NCBI RefSeq assembly: GCF_023630705.1
Contig: NZ_JALQEM010000016.1
Coordinates: forward strand, 46,940 to 110,939
DNA length: 64,000 nucleotides
Direction: 5' to 3'
From: Caballeronia sp. GAFFF1
GTDB taxonomy: Bacteria > Pseudomonadota > Gammaproteobacteria > Burkholderiales > Burkholderiaceae
Position numbers and translations under genes: made by a program. Below the pieces are notes generated by a model. The model saw nothing but the letters and a program-made list of their open reading frames with translations. It was not told the origin of the DNA and made no database searches. Below are positions 1-9,073 of the stretch, in pieces; the first letter of the stretch is position 1; the number at the start of each line of letters is the position of its first letter.

Positions 1-261
1 TTCTTTCTATACGCGGCTTCGCTTTGCTTTCGTTTTTATTCGGCTTCTGACCCGGATTAAAGCGAAATGAATGGATCGGCCGCGTTCTCGTCTTCTCTCT
101 ATCAGTAACGGTCAGCACGCTCTTAAACAGCGGCGTACACTCGTTGTGCCCGCGTGGCCGCCACGACCGCCGCGTGCCGATGCCGAATCGCGCATCGCGT
201 GAGCCGCATCGCAACCGCATTGCATATCAAGCTGATCAATACTGATTCGGAGACCGAGGCG

Positions 262-1482
262 ATGAGTTGGACGCGAGAACAAAGAAACGTAACGATTGCC
301 GCTTATCTCGGCTGGACGCTGGACGCATTCGATTTTTTCCTGATGGTTTTCGTCCTGAAGGACATCGCCGCGGAATTCAACACAAAGATTCCCGAAGTCG
401 CGTTTGCCATTACGCTCACGCTTGCGATGCGTCCCATCGGCGCGCTGATTTTCGGCCGGCTCGCGGACAAGTTCGGCCGCCGTCCGACGCTGATGGTCAA
501 TATCGCGTGTTATTCGTTGCTGGAATTGCTATCCGGCCTCTCGCCCAACCTGACGACGCTTCTCATCTTGCGCTCGCTTTTCGGCATCGCGATGGGCGGT
601 GAATGGGGCGTCGGCTCTGCCCTGACGATGGAAACCGTGCCGCCCAAGGCGCGCGGCTTCGTGTCCGGCTTGCTGCAAGCCGGTTATCCGAGCGGTTATC
701 TGCTCGCGTCGATCGTCTTCGGCGTGCTGTACCAGTTCGTCGGCTGGCGCGGCATGTTCTTCGTCGGCGTGGCGCCTGCGCTGCTCGTGCTTTATGTTCG
801 AGCGCATGTGCCCGAATCTCCCGCATGGCGAGCGATGGAAAAGCGCAAGCGTCCCGGCCTTCTCGCGACGCTCAAACAGAACTGGACGCTTTCCCTTTAC
901 GCGATCGTTCTGATGACCGCATTCAATTTCTTTTCGCACGGCACGCAGGATCTTTATCCGACGTTTCTGCGCGAACAGCACCACTTCGATCCGCATACGG
1001 TGTCCATCATTACCATCGTGCTGAATATCGGCGCGATTGTCGGCGGATTGTTTTTCGGGTCGTTGTCGGAGCGAATCGGGCGGCGCGTCACCATTTTTAT
1101 CGCCGCACTGATTGCATTGCCGGTGCTTTATCTGTGGGCATTCTCAGTAACTCCGGTTGCCCTGGCAATCGGCGCGTTTCTGATGCAGATATCGGTGCAA
1201 GGCGCGTGGGGCGTGATTCCGGTGCATTTGAACGAGATATCGCCCGATGAAATTCGCGCCACTTTTCCCGGGCTCGTGTATCAACTCGGCAATTTGCTCG
1301 CCGCAATCAATGCGACGATGCAGGCGTCGATTGCCACTTCTCACGGGAACAACTACGGCATGGCGATGGCGATCGTCGCAGGTACGGTTGCGGTGGTGAT
1401 TGCGGGGTTGATTTTCTTCAGCCGGGAACGCAGGGGCATCGATATGACCCGGTCGGCGGAGGAAGTAGGGGCGACGGGATAG
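262..1482 (+). CDS. MFS transporter, SHS (lactate/sialate:H+ symport)-like family
   Basis: This encodes a 406-residue inner-membrane carrier of the major facilitator superfamily with about 12 hydrophobic segments. The N-terminal motif WTLDAFDFF (about residues 18-26) is typical of the SHS/Jen1-type organic-acid carriers. The MFS signature GRLADKFGRRP lies at about 65-75, and a related GSLSERIGRR repeat opens the second half. The family usually imports lactate or other monocarboxylates with protons, but the substrate cannot be read from the sequence. An in-frame ATG lies 36 codons upstream (position 154). I chose position 262 because GGAGA sits 8 bases before it and homology begins there. No metabolic gene is adjacent, so the substrate stays open. 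Confidence 0.85.
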   Translation: MSWTREQRNVTIAAYLGWTLDAFDFFLMVFVLKDIAAEFNTKIPEVAFAITLTLAMRPIGALIFGRLADKFGRRPTLMVNIACYSLLELLSGLSPNLTTLLILRSLFGIAMGGEWGVGSALTMETVPPKARGFVSGLLQAGYPSGYLLASIVFGVLYQFVGWRGMFFVGVAPALLVLYVRAHVPESPAWRAMEKRKRPGLLATLKQNWTLSLYAIVLMTAFNFFSHGTQDLYPTFLREQHHFDPHTVSIITIVLNIGAIVGGLFFGSLSERIGRRVTIFIAALIALPVLYLWAFSVTPVALAIGAFLMQISVQGAWGVIPVHLNEISPDEIRATFPGLVYQLGNLLAAINATMQASIATSHGNNYGMAMAIVAGTVAVVIAGLIFFSRERRGIDMTRSAEEVGATG

Positions 1483-1622
1483 GGCTTGGGGCGTGCGGAG
1501 AGCGTCTGGCGAACCTGCTGGACGCGTCGCCCGACGACTCCCGCTTGCGCTCGACGGAAGAATGCTCGCGATTCGCCGTTTACACCTGGCCACTCCGGCA
1601 CCGTCAAACGGCAAGAGACGTC

Positions 1623-2504
1623 ATGACGCAAGCGCCTGCCCGCCGCATTCTGTACGTGACGCTCGCGTGCGCGCTGTCAGCGGCGATTACCGCTAGCCCG
1701 GCGCCCGCCCGAGCGACTACGCAGTCAGCGATCAACGAAATCGCCACCCAGACTGCCGACCAGCAAGCCCAATGGCTCGCACGCGCCGCCGCTGACGGCA
1801 CGCTCGCGCGCCTCAGCGACGAAGAACTCGTCGCCCTCTTCCGTGCGCTCGATCCCGCGACGCTGGCGCGCTACCTGCGCGACGGCTTAGTCCGCTATGC
1901 GTCGTGCGAATTCACGATTCTTCGACGCGAGCGCATCGGCGGAAAATGGCCCAAGCGGCCCGACCACATGCTCGTGCGCGTCACGCGCGAACCGCTGCGC
2001 GTCTACGCCAGATGGTTGCCCGATGGCGCCCATGCGGGCCAGGAAGTCATCTACGACGAGTCCAAGCGCCCCGCCGAGCTCTACGGCCATGCCGGCGGCT
2101 TGCTCGGTGTGGTGTCGATGTGGACATCGCTGAACGGACCGCTCGCCCGCGCGCAATCGAACCATTCGATCCGCGAACTCGGCATCGATGCCGTGACGCA
2201 GCGTTTTATCGACGAAGGCAGGAAGTTCGCCGACGCCGGCATCACGCAGCCGTCGGATGTCGCAGTCGCGGCGGTCAATGGCGCGCGCGTTGTCGCGCTG
2301 ACGTATGTCGCGCCGGCCGGGCAGCCCGGCTTCTATGCGAAGCGCGAAGTGATCGACCTCGATCTCGAAGCGCCGCTCATCCGCGCAGTCGAATCCTTCG
2401 ACAACGAAGGCAGAGTGTTCGAAAGCGTCATCTTCGAGCACATCGAGCCGAAGGTGTTCGACGGCCTCGCATTCGATCCGCGCAACCCCGACTACCGCTT
2501 CTGA
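1623..2504 (+). CDS. Exported DUF1571 domain protein
   Basis: This 293-residue protein has an N-terminal signal peptide (hydrophobic stretch about residues 9-25, Ala-rich cleavage zone near 30). The rest matches the DUF1571 style: a lipid-binding-like beta-rich fold with a motif around RPDHMLVRVTREPLRVYARW, then YDESKRPAELYGH. DUF1571 proteins are periplasmic and of unknown function. The start at 1623 is preferred over an upstream in-frame codon at 1545 because it begins the signal peptide. The gene stands alone between the MFS carrier and a small orphan gene. Confidence 0.75.
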   Translation: MTQAPARRILYVTLACALSAAITASPAPARATTQSAINEIATQTADQQAQWLARAAADGTLARLSDEELVALFRALDPATLARYLRDGLVRYASCEFTILRRERIGGKWPKRPDHMLVRVTREPLRVYARWLPDGAHAGQEVIYDESKRPAELYGHAGGLLGVVSMWTSLNGPLARAQSNHSIRELGIDAVTQRFIDEGRKFADAGITQPSDVAVAAVNGARVVALTYVAPAGQPGFYAKREVIDLDLEAPLIRAVESFDNEGRVFESVIFEHIEPKVFDGLAFDPRNPDYRF

Positions 2505-2674
2505 ACCTCACGCTGACTGCGTGACATGCGCTGTAACACGCGCATCCCTGCCAACGCGCAGTGTTTAAGTCTCGCCTAAGTTTCGGCCGATACGCTTGCC
2601 GCACTTCATCATCGACATCCACGACGCCGCTCTGTCCGCGGCGCGAATCGTCATGTAAACCAAGGAGTTCGCGC

Positions 2675-2914
2675 ATGAACCTCCGCTCTGCTTCGGCTCC
2701 CGTGCGAGCCATCAAACGGCTTTTGAGTCATCACGAGATCGCCACGCTGCTCTTGCTGATGCACGCGCCGATCGACGCGATGGCCGCGCCGCCCGATGTG
2801 ACCTCGCTGCAGGAATACGGCTACGTGGAAATCGTCTCGCCCGGCGCAGACGGTCCCAAGGTGCGCCTCACCGAAGACGGCAACGCCGTCCTGCGCGGCC
2901 TGGGCGTCAGGTAA
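2675..2914 (+). CDS. Small hypothetical protein, winged-helix-like tail
   Basis: This is a 79-residue protein whose ATG is preceded by AAGGAG 7 bases upstream, so translation is likely. Residues about 19-79 read like a short winged helix: a helix (HEIATLLLLMHAP), a second helix (VTSLQEYGYVEIV) and a terminal LTEDGNAVLRGLGV that resembles the wing and last strand of MarR/DUF-type DNA-binding domains. The family is not recognised. It lies just upstream of surE but is probably separate, since 71 bases with their own ribosome site lie between them. The DNA-binding role is an inference. Confidence 0.6.
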   Translation: MNLRSASAPVRAIKRLLSHHEIATLLLLMHAPIDAMAAPPDVTSLQEYGYVEIVSPGADGPKVRLTEDGNAVLRGLGVR

Positions 2915-2985
2915 GCGCCCGTCTTTGCGTCGCGATCTCTGTAATAATCGGTCGACGTTCTTAACCGACCGAGGAGTGATTCGCG

Positions 2986-3774
2986 ATGCCCGCCATGGAA
3001 CCCATCGTTCAACGTGTGCTGCTGACCAACGACGACGGCATCGACGCGCCCGGCCTGGCTGTGCTCGAAGCTGTCGCCGCAGAGCTCGCACACGAAGTCT
3101 GGGTCGTCGCGCCCGAGCACGATCAGAGCGGCACTTCGCACTCCATCAGCCTGCATTCGCCGCTGCGCATCTCGCGTCAAGGCGAGCGGCGCTTCGGCGT
3201 TCAGGGCACGCCCGGCGATTGCGTCGTGATGGCCGCGCGGCATCTCATGAAAGACGCGCCGCCGACGCTCGTGTTGTCGGGCATCAATCGCGGCGCGAAC
3301 CTCGGCGTCGAGACGATGTTTTCGGGCACCGTCGGCGCGGCGATGACGGGCCTTCTGCTCGGCCTGCCTTCGATTGCGCTCAGTCAAACCTTCTCCGACC
3401 GCGAAAGCGTGCGCTGGGATACGGCGCGCGCGCTCGCGCCCGGCGTGATCCGGCAGTTGCTGGCCATCTCACACGACGCGCCGACGTGTCTCAACGTCAA
3501 CTTCCCGGACTGCGATGCGTCCGCGGCCGGTCCGCTCACCGTGACGCGACAGGGCGTCGGGCTCGTGGAAGGCATCGACGTGCTCGATGAAACCGATCCG
3601 CGCGGCATCGACTACTTCTGGCTGAGATTCCAGCGCGGTCAGCGCGAGAACGCGCCCGACAGCGAAACCGCCGTGGTCGCGAGCAAGCGGATTTCGGTGA
3701 CACCGCTGCATTTCGATCGCACCGATTCGAGCACGTTCGCCACGCTTGAAGCCGGTCTGCGCGGCGGCGCGTAA
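2986..3774 (+). CDS. surE: 5'/3'-nucleotidase SurE (paralogue)
   Basis: SurE is a metal-dependent phosphatase that removes phosphate from nucleoside 5'- and 3'-monophosphates. The 262-residue product has LLTNDDG (metal ligands D16 and D17), DQSGTSHS (S48) and SGINRG (N101), which together complete the usual D-D-S-N metal site. GAGGAG lies 9 bases before the chosen ATG at 2986. The sequence pattern (VWVVAPEHDQSGTSHS, FGVQGTPGDCVVM) is closer in style to alphaproteobacterial SurE than to the short Burkholderia SurE normally found with pcm, nlpD and rpoS. None of those genes is here, so this is probably a second, unlinked surE. Confidence 0.88.
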   Translation: MPAMEPIVQRVLLTNDDGIDAPGLAVLEAVAAELAHEVWVVAPEHDQSGTSHSISLHSPLRISRQGERRFGVQGTPGDCVVMAARHLMKDAPPTLVLSGINRGANLGVETMFSGTVGAAMTGLLLGLPSIALSQTFSDRESVRWDTARALAPGVIRQLLAISHDAPTCLNVNFPDCDASAAGPLTVTRQGVGLVEGIDVLDETDPRGIDYFWLRFQRGQRENAPDSETAVVASKRISVTPLHFDRTDSSTFATLEAGLRGGA

Positions 3775-3882
3775 GCCTAGAGCCTTTCCTCCCAGACGCG
3801 ACCGGCGGTTTCTCGTATGCTGCGTCGGCAACGCGGCCGGCAACGGCTTCGGGCGCCACGATCACAAAAACAAGGAGGCAAT

Positions 3883-4332
3883 ATGAAGCACTTCGTCCGC
3901 ATCGCGGCTGGCGCGCTCATCGCGATGTCGGCGGCGGGCGCGTTCGCGCAGACATCGACGCCCGTCGGCACCTGGCAAACCATCGATGACGCCACCGGCA
4001 AGCCGAAGGCAATCATTCAAATCATCGACGACGGCAGCGGGCAGCTCTCCGGCAAGGTGGTGCGCGGCATCGGCGAATTCGATCATCCGGACCGGCGCTG
4101 CACCGCGTGCACCGACGACCGGAAGGATCAACTGGTCAAAGGCATGACCATCATCACCGGCATGAAGCAGAACGGCGATACGTGGGAAGGCGGCCAGATT
4201 CTGGACCCGGAAAACGGCAAGCTGTACAAGTGCAAGATGAAGCCGGAAGACGGCGGGCAGAAGCTGGTAGTGCGCGGTTATATCGGCGTGTCGCTGCTCG
4301 GGCGCTCGCAAACGTGGGTACGGCAGCAGTAG
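3883..4332 (+). CDS. Exported DUF2147 protein
   Basis: This 149-residue protein has a clear signal peptide (residues about 1-22, ending AGAFAQ). The mature part has the DUF2147 pattern: GTWQTIDDATGKPKA near the start, a paired-cysteine motif RRCTACTDDRK about residue 70, then KGMTIITGM and a C-terminal GYIGVSLLGRSQTW. DUF2147 proteins are small periplasmic beta-barrel-like proteins of unknown role. The start follows GGAGG by 6 bases. A perfect 15-bp terminator lies directly downstream. Confidence 0.82.
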   Translation: MKHFVRIAAGALIAMSAAGAFAQTSTPVGTWQTIDDATGKPKAIIQIIDDGSGQLSGKVVRGIGEFDHPDRRCTACTDDRKDQLVKGMTIITGMKQNGDTWEGGQILDPENGKLYKCKMKPEDGGQKLVVRGYIGVSLLGRSQTWVRQQ

Positions 4333-4352
4333 CACTCTGCAATGCACTAGAA

Positions 4353-4387
4353 AAACGGGCGGAAGACTGCGTGTCTTCCGCCCGTTT
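4353..4387. terminator. Bidirectional intrinsic terminator
   Basis: Perfect 15-bp inverted repeat (4353-4367 and 4373-4387) with a 5-base loop, with A's before and T's after. It lies between the convergent DUF2147 and DUF4096 genes and can serve both. Confidence 0.88.
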
Positions 4388-4407
4388 CTTTTGGTTCAGC
4401 GCGCAGT

Positions 4408-4824
4408 TCAGGCTGCGTGACGGACCGGCTCATCGTCTTGCGGCGAGCGCGCCGCTGCGATGGCGCGCATCGGCTCCATGGTTTCCGCTGTCGCGACCGG
4501 CAATTCGGCCGGCACGCGCATGCGGGACGTCATGAGCCCGTACAGCGATTCACCGGCGGGGCCGAAGAGCTGCGTCATCACGCGCAGCAGCACGCCCGAT
4601 TCATGCCACGCCTTGAAGCGCCGATGGCACGTCTGATACGACGGATATTTGCGCGGCAGCGTGGACCACGACGCGCCGCTATACATGACCCAGAGCACGC
4701 CGTTGAGCACAGCGCGGGTGTTGGCCAAAGGACGGCCGCGCAACTCCGAGCGCGGACGCAATTCCGGAAGCAGCGGTGCGACCATCTGCCATTCTTCGTC
4801 GGACATATCGCGGTAGGGTTTCAC
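4408..4824 (-). CDS. Stand-alone DUF4096 protein (IS5-type transposase N-terminal domain)
   Basis: This 138-residue protein resembles only the N-terminal DNA-binding part of IS5/IS4-type transposases (DUF4096): MSDEEWQMVAPLLPE, RGRPLANTRAVLNGVLW, then W-S-x-LPRKYPSYQTCHRRF at about 51-70. No DDE catalytic domain follows. The tail (about 90-138) is unrelated and ends naturally. I saw no terminal inverted repeats or target duplications. Start is GTG at 4824, with GGAGAG 6 bases upstream. The likely role is a domesticated DNA-binding regulator rather than a transposase. A similar gene lies at 32250-32651. Confidence 0.7.
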   Translation of the reverse strand: MKPYRDMSDEEWQMVAPLLPELRPRSELRGRPLANTRAVLNGVLWVMYSGASWSTLPRKYPSYQTCHRRFKAWHESGVLLRVMTQLFGPAGESLYGLMTSRMRVPAELPVATAETMEPMRAIAAARSPQDDEPVRHAA

Positions 4825-4972
4825 GGCATTCTCTCCAATTAGCTGCTGATTAACTGGCCAGAACGATACCGAGTGCCCTTCAACCGGCAAATCAGAGAGG
4901 TCCTAATCTTGAAAACCCGGCGAAAGCCTTATGCCATTTGGCTAGACGCCTGTTTTTGATTCTCGTATTAGC

Positions 4973-6070
4973 TCACGTGAGCGAAATGTTCGCGAGCCGC
5001 CGCGGCGCCTCCAGATACTCTTGCGACTGCATTTCGACGATGCGCGACACCGTGCGCGCGAACTCGTTCGCCATCGGCCCTTCGACGTACAAATCCTCGG
5101 CCGGCACCGCCGCCGACATCAGCAGCTTCACCTTGTGGTCGTAGAACACGTCGATGAGCCACGTGAAGCGGCGCGCCTCCGAGGCCATGCGCGGCGACAT
5201 CTGCGGCACGTCCGAAAGGATGACCGCGTGAAAGCGATTCGCGATCTCCAGATAGTCGTTCTGCGAGCGCGGGCCGCCGCAGAGCGTCGCGAAGTCGAAC
5301 CACACGACGCCATCGGCTTTACGCAGCGCCTTGATCTCGCGCTTTTCGATATGCAGGATCGGGCTTTCGTCGGGCACGGCCGCGAGCTTCGCGTAATCCG
5401 CGCGCAACGCCTTGTCCGCCGCCGCGCCGAGCGGCGTGTGATACGCCTGCACTTGCGACAGCGTGCGCTTGCGATAATCGGTGCCCGCGTCGACATTGAG
5501 CACGTCGAGATTCTTCTTAAGCAACTCGATGGCCGGCAGCAGCCGGTCGCGGTGCAAGCCCTCCGGATACAGCGTGTCCGGCTGGTAATTGGACGTCATC
5601 ACGAACTGCACGCCGTTGTTGAATAGACGGTCCAGCAGGCGATACAGAATCATCGCGTCGGCGATATCCGAGACGTGGAATTCGTCGAAGCAGATCAGCC
5701 GATAGCGCTTCGCGATGCGGCGCGCCAGTTCGTCCAGCGGATCGGCTTGGCCTTTCAGTTCTTCCAGTTCCCGATGCACTTCGCGCATGAACTCGTGGAA
5801 ATGCAGGCGCGTCTTGCGCTGCACCGGCACGACGGCGTAGAAGCTGTCCATCAGAAAACTCTTGCCGCGCCCGACGCCGCCCCACATGTACACACCGCGC
5901 GGCAACTCCGGATGCACCAGAAACTTCCTGATCGCGTTCGAGCGTCGCGCCTTGTATGCCACCCATTCTTCGTAGCAGCGTTGCAGGCGAGCGACCGCCG
6001 CCAGCTGCGCTTCGTCGGACTGGTAGCCCCGCGTGCGCAGTTCGTTTTCGTAGTATTCGGTGACGTTCAT
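4973..6070 (-). CDS. zapE: Cell division protein ZapE (AFG1-like ATPase)
   Basis: ZapE is an ATPase that associates with the division ring and destabilises FtsZ polymers under some conditions. The 365-residue product has Walker A GGVGRGKS (residues 64-71) and Walker B LICFDEF (about 125-131), followed by HVSDIADAMIL. This is the AFG1/ZapE family core at its usual length. It lies 89 bases after lpdA on the same strand, with a strong hairpin between them, so it may be read through from the odh operon or have its own promoter. Confidence 0.92.
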   Translation of the reverse strand: MNVTEYYENELRTRGYQSDEAQLAAVARLQRCYEEWVAYKARRSNAIRKFLVHPELPRGVYMWGGVGRGKSFLMDSFYAVVPVQRKTRLHFHEFMREVHRELEELKGQADPLDELARRIAKRYRLICFDEFHVSDIADAMILYRLLDRLFNNGVQFVMTSNYQPDTLYPEGLHRDRLLPAIELLKKNLDVLNVDAGTDYRKRTLSQVQAYHTPLGAAADKALRADYAKLAAVPDESPILHIEKREIKALRKADGVVWFDFATLCGGPRSQNDYLEIANRFHAVILSDVPQMSPRMASEARRFTWLIDVFYDHKVKLLMSAAVPAEDLYVEGPMANEFARTVSRIVEMQSQEYLEAPRRLANISLT

Positions 6071-6089
6071 CTTCTGCCGTTCGATGTGA

Positions 6090-6121
6090 CGAAGGCGAGC
6101 GGTTTGATCCGCTCGCCTTCG
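6090..6121 (-). other. Strong hairpin between lpdA and zapE
   Basis: 13-bp perfect inverted repeat (6090-6102 and 6109-6121) with a 6-base loop. No U-tract follows on the minus strand, so it looks more like an RNA-stabilising or processing hairpin than a classic terminator. Confidence 0.6.
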
Positions 6122-6159
6122 TGTGCGATGCCCTGCTGGTTGCCCGAAGTCGAGCCGAA

Positions 6160-7590
6160 TTACATGTTCAACGCGCGCTTGTCGACCGCGAGTGCCGCTT
6201 CGCGCATCACTTCAGACAGCGACGGATGCGGATGGCAAATGCGGCCGAGGTCTTCCGACGCCGCCTTGAACTCCATCGCGACGACCGCTTCCGCGATCAG
6301 ATCCGACGCGTCCGCTGCAATGATATGCACGCCGAGAATCTCGTCGGTCTTCGCGTCCGCGATCATCTTGACGAAGCCTTCCGCCCGGCCGATGCCCAGC
6401 GCGCGGCCATTGGCCATCATCGGGAACTGGCCGGTCTTGATCTCGCGGCCTTCGGCCTTGAGCTGCTGCTCCGTCTTGCCGACCCACGCGATTTCCGGTT
6501 CCGTGTAGATGACCCAAGGCACGCAGTTGTAGTCGATATGCGGCTTTTGTCCGTCGATGATCTCCGCCACCGCCACGCCTTCGTCTTCCGCCTTGTGCGC
6601 GAGCATCGGGCCGCGCACGACGTCGCCGATAGCGTACACGCCCGGCACGCTCGTCGCGCAGTGATCGTCCACGTCGATGAAGCCGCGCTCGTTCGCCTTC
6701 AGGCCGATGCTTTCCAGAGCGAGGTTGTCCGTGTTCGGCACGCGTCCGACCGACACGATCAGGCGGTCCGCTTCCAGCGTTTGCGCGTTGCCCTGATTGT
6801 CCGTGTACGCGATCGACACGCCGTTGCCGGTCGCCTTCACTTCGCCGATCTTCACGCCGAGGTGAATGTCGAGGCCCTGCTTCTTGAACTGTTTGGCCGC
6901 TTCCTTCGCGAGCGATTCATCCGCTGCGGCGAGGAATTGCGGCAGCGCCTCGAGCACTGTCACTTCAGCGCCCAGACGTCGCCACACCGAGCCGAGTTCC
7001 AGACCGATCACGCCCGCGCCGATCACGGCGAGCTTCTTCGGCACGGAATCGAACGAGAGCGCGCCTTCGTTGTCGGCGATCAGCTTGTTGTCGACCGGAA
7101 TGCCCGGCAGATGACGCGCCTTCGAACCCGTAGCGATGATCACGTTCTTCGCCGTGACGGTTTCCGTTTCACCTTCGCCCGACACTTCGATCTGCACGCC
7201 GGCGTCCGTCTTGCCGGTGAACTTGCCATGACCCTTGAGCCACGTGATCTTGTTCTTGCGGAACAGGAACTCGATGCCCTTGGTCATCTTTTCGACGATG
7301 CCGTCTTTACGCGCCAGCATCTTCGACACATCGAGCTTCACGTCCGATACGCTGATGCCGTGATCGGCCAGATGCTTCGACGTATTTTCGAATTCTTCCG
7401 AGGACGCGAGCAGCGCCTTCGACGGAATGCAGCCCACGTTCAGGCAGGTGCCGCCGAGCTTCAGCGCGCCGGCCGGGTTCTTCCACTTCTCGATACACGC
7501 AACCGTCTTGCCGAGTTGCGCTGCGCGAATCGCCGCGATATAGCCGCCCGGGCCCGCGCCGATCACGACGACATCAAATTCCTTGGACAT
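6160..7590 (-). CDS. lpdA: Dihydrolipoyl dehydrogenase (E3 of 2-oxoglutarate dehydrogenase)
   Basis: E3 reoxidises the dihydrolipoyl groups of OdhB with FAD and NAD+, completing the 2-oxoglutarate dehydrogenase cycle. The 476-residue protein has the FAD motif [13 protein letters not shown] (about 8-20), the redox-active disulfide [13 protein letters not shown] (C49 and C54), a second dinucleotide motif [14 protein letters not shown] mid-protein, and the C-terminal HPHPSLSE catalytic histidine. It is the third gene of the odhA-odhB-lpdA operon, 87 bases after odhB with a hairpin in the gap. Its position argues for a dedicated role with OdhAB rather than with pyruvate dehydrogenase. Confidence 0.95.
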   Translation of the reverse strand: MSKEFDVVVIGAGPGGYIAAIRAAQLGKTVACIEKWKNPAGALKLGGTCLNVGCIPSKALLASSEEFENTSKHLADHGISVSDVKLDVSKMLARKDGIVEKMTKGIEFLFRKNKITWLKGHGKFTGKTDAGVQIEVSGEGETETVTAKNVIIATGSKARHLPGIPVDNKLIADNEGALSFDSVPKKLAVIGAGVIGLELGSVWRRLGAEVTVLEALPQFLAAADESLAKEAAKQFKKQGLDIHLGVKIGEVKATGNGVSIAYTDNQGNAQTLEADRLIVSVGRVPNTDNLALESIGLKANERGFIDVDDHCATSVPGVYAIGDVVRGPMLAHKAEDEGVAVAEIIDGQKPHIDYNCVPWVIYTEPEIAWVGKTEQQLKAEGREIKTGQFPMMANGRALGIGRAEGFVKMIADAKTDEILGVHIIAADASDLIAEAVVAMEFKAASEDLGRICHPHPSLSEVMREAALAVDKRALNM

Positions 7591-7635
7591 GACTTTCCTT
7601 GAGTAGACCCCGCTCTTGCGGAGACGCCTTCGAGC

Positions 7636-7662
7636 GGTGCGCGCGAGCCTATCGCGCGCACC
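7636..7662 (-). other. Intercistronic hairpin odhB/lpdA
   Basis: 11-bp perfect stem (7636-7646 and 7652-7662), extended outside by a further GCCTTCG/CGAAGGC pairing with a small bulge. No U-tract. A likely mRNA-stabilising or processing structure. Confidence 0.55.
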
Positions 7663-7677
7663 GAAGGCACTGTGTTC

Positions 7678-8991
7678 TTACAGGTCCAGCAGCAGACGGG
7701 CCGGATCTTCCAGCGCGTCCTTCATGGCGACGAGCGACAGCACGGCTTCGCGGCCGTCGATGATGCGGTGGTCATACGACAGCGCGAGGTAGTTCATCGG
7801 ACGGATCACGATCTGGCCGTTTTCGACCACGGCGCGTTCCTTCGTCGCGTGCACGCCGAGAATCGCGGACTGCGGCGGGTTGATGATCGGCGTCGAAAGC
7901 ATGGAGCCGAACACGCCGCCATTCGAGATGGAGAACGTACCGCCCGTCATTTCTTCGATCGACAGCTTGCCGTCGCGCGCTTTCGCGCCGAACTCTGCAA
8001 TCTTCTTCTCGATGTCGGCGAGGCTCATCTGGTCCGCGTTGCGCAGGATCGGCACCACCAGACCGCGCGGCGAACCGACCGCGATACCGATGTCGAAATA
8101 GCCGTGGTAGACGATGTCGTTACCGTCGATCGACGCGTTCACGAGCGGGAACTTCTTCAGCGCGTGCACAGCCGCCTTCACGAAGAACGACATGAATCCG
8201 AGCTTCACGCCATGTTCCTTCTCGAAGCGGTCCTTGTACTTGTTGCGCAGGTCCATGACCGGCGCCATGTTGACTTCGTTGAACGTCGTCAGAATGGCGT
8301 TGGTTTGCTGCGATTCGAGCAGACGCTCGGCGATACGCGCGCGCAGACGCGACATCGGCACGCGCTGCTCCGGGCGATCCTTCAGCCACTGATCAGCCGA
8401 TGCCGGCGCGCCGACTTGCGGCAGCGAAGGCTTCGCAGCCTTGGCGGGCGCAGCAGCCGGAGCCGATGCTTTCGCGGCAGCGGGTGCGCCGGCTTGCGCG
8501 GCGAGCGCGTCGCCCTTCGTAATGCGGCCGTCGCGGCCCGTGCCCGACACCTGGTCCGCCGACACGCCCTTCTCGGCCAGAATCTTGGTCGCGGCAGGCG
8601 ACGTTGCGCCGCCCGTGACCGAACCACCCGTCGCGGAGGCGGTCGCTTGCGCGGTCGCCGACGACGACGCCACGGCCGGCTCCGCTTGCGGCGCGGGCTT
8701 CACTTCGGCGTCGCCAGCAGCGGCGGCTGCGGGCGCTTCGCCTGCTTTCGCTTCGGTGTCGATCTTCGCGATGATCTCGTCAGCCGCGACGATATCGCCG
8801 TCATGCTTGATGACCTGCGCGAGCACGCCAGCCGACGGCGCGGGCACTTCGAGCACGACCTTGTCGGTTTCGATTTCGATCAGGATTTCGTCCTGGGCGA
8901 CAGCCTCGCCCGGCTTCTTCTTCCATTGCAGCATGGTTGCTTCCGAGACCGACTCGGAAAGCTGGGGAACCTTGACTTCTACGATAGCCAT
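7678..8991 (-). CDS. odhB: Dihydrolipoyllysine succinyltransferase (E2 of 2-oxoglutarate dehydrogenase)
   Basis: OdhB carries the lipoyl arm and transfers the succinyl group to CoA. The 437-residue protein has one N-terminal lipoyl domain (residues about 1-77) with lipoylation lysine K44 in [13 protein letters not shown]. An Ala/Pro-rich linker follows, then a peripheral subunit-binding domain ([24 protein letters not shown]), a second Ala-rich linker and the catalytic core, ending with [12 protein letters not shown]. It is downstream of odhA by 82 bases and upstream of lpdA on the same strand. Length and domain order are normal. Confidence 0.95.
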   Translation of the reverse strand: MAIVEVKVPQLSESVSEATMLQWKKKPGEAVAQDEILIEIETDKVVLEVPAPSAGVLAQVIKHDGDIVAADEIIAKIDTEAKAGEAPAAAAAGDAEVKPAPQAEPAVASSSATAQATASATGGSVTGGATSPAATKILAEKGVSADQVSGTGRDGRITKGDALAAQAGAPAAAKASAPAAAPAKAAKPSLPQVGAPASADQWLKDRPEQRVPMSRLRARIAERLLESQQTNAILTTFNEVNMAPVMDLRNKYKDRFEKEHGVKLGFMSFFVKAAVHALKKFPLVNASIDGNDIVYHGYFDIGIAVGSPRGLVVPILRNADQMSLADIEKKIAEFGAKARDGKLSIEEMTGGTFSISNGGVFGSMLSTPIINPPQSAILGVHATKERAVVENGQIVIRPMNYLALSYDHRIIDGREAVLSLVAMKDALEDPARLLLDL

Positions 8992-9033
8992 TTCTGTATT
9001 GTCCTAATGCGTTCTGTGTGTACGAGCGTCGGA

Positions 9034-9058
9034 ACCGGCGCGCTTTGCGCACGCCGGT
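9034..9058 (-). other. Intercistronic hairpin odhA/odhB
   Basis: Inverted repeat ACCGGCG/CGCCGGT (9034-9040, 9052-9058) with an inner CGC/GCG pairing and no U-tract. It is the same kind of structure seen in the other gaps of this operon. Confidence 0.5.
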
Positions 9059-9073
9059 CCGATCAGGCAACGG

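Noticed and set aside
4408..4824. Intact insertion sequence at the DUF4096 gene
   Set aside because: No DDE domain, terminal inverted repeats or target duplication was found.
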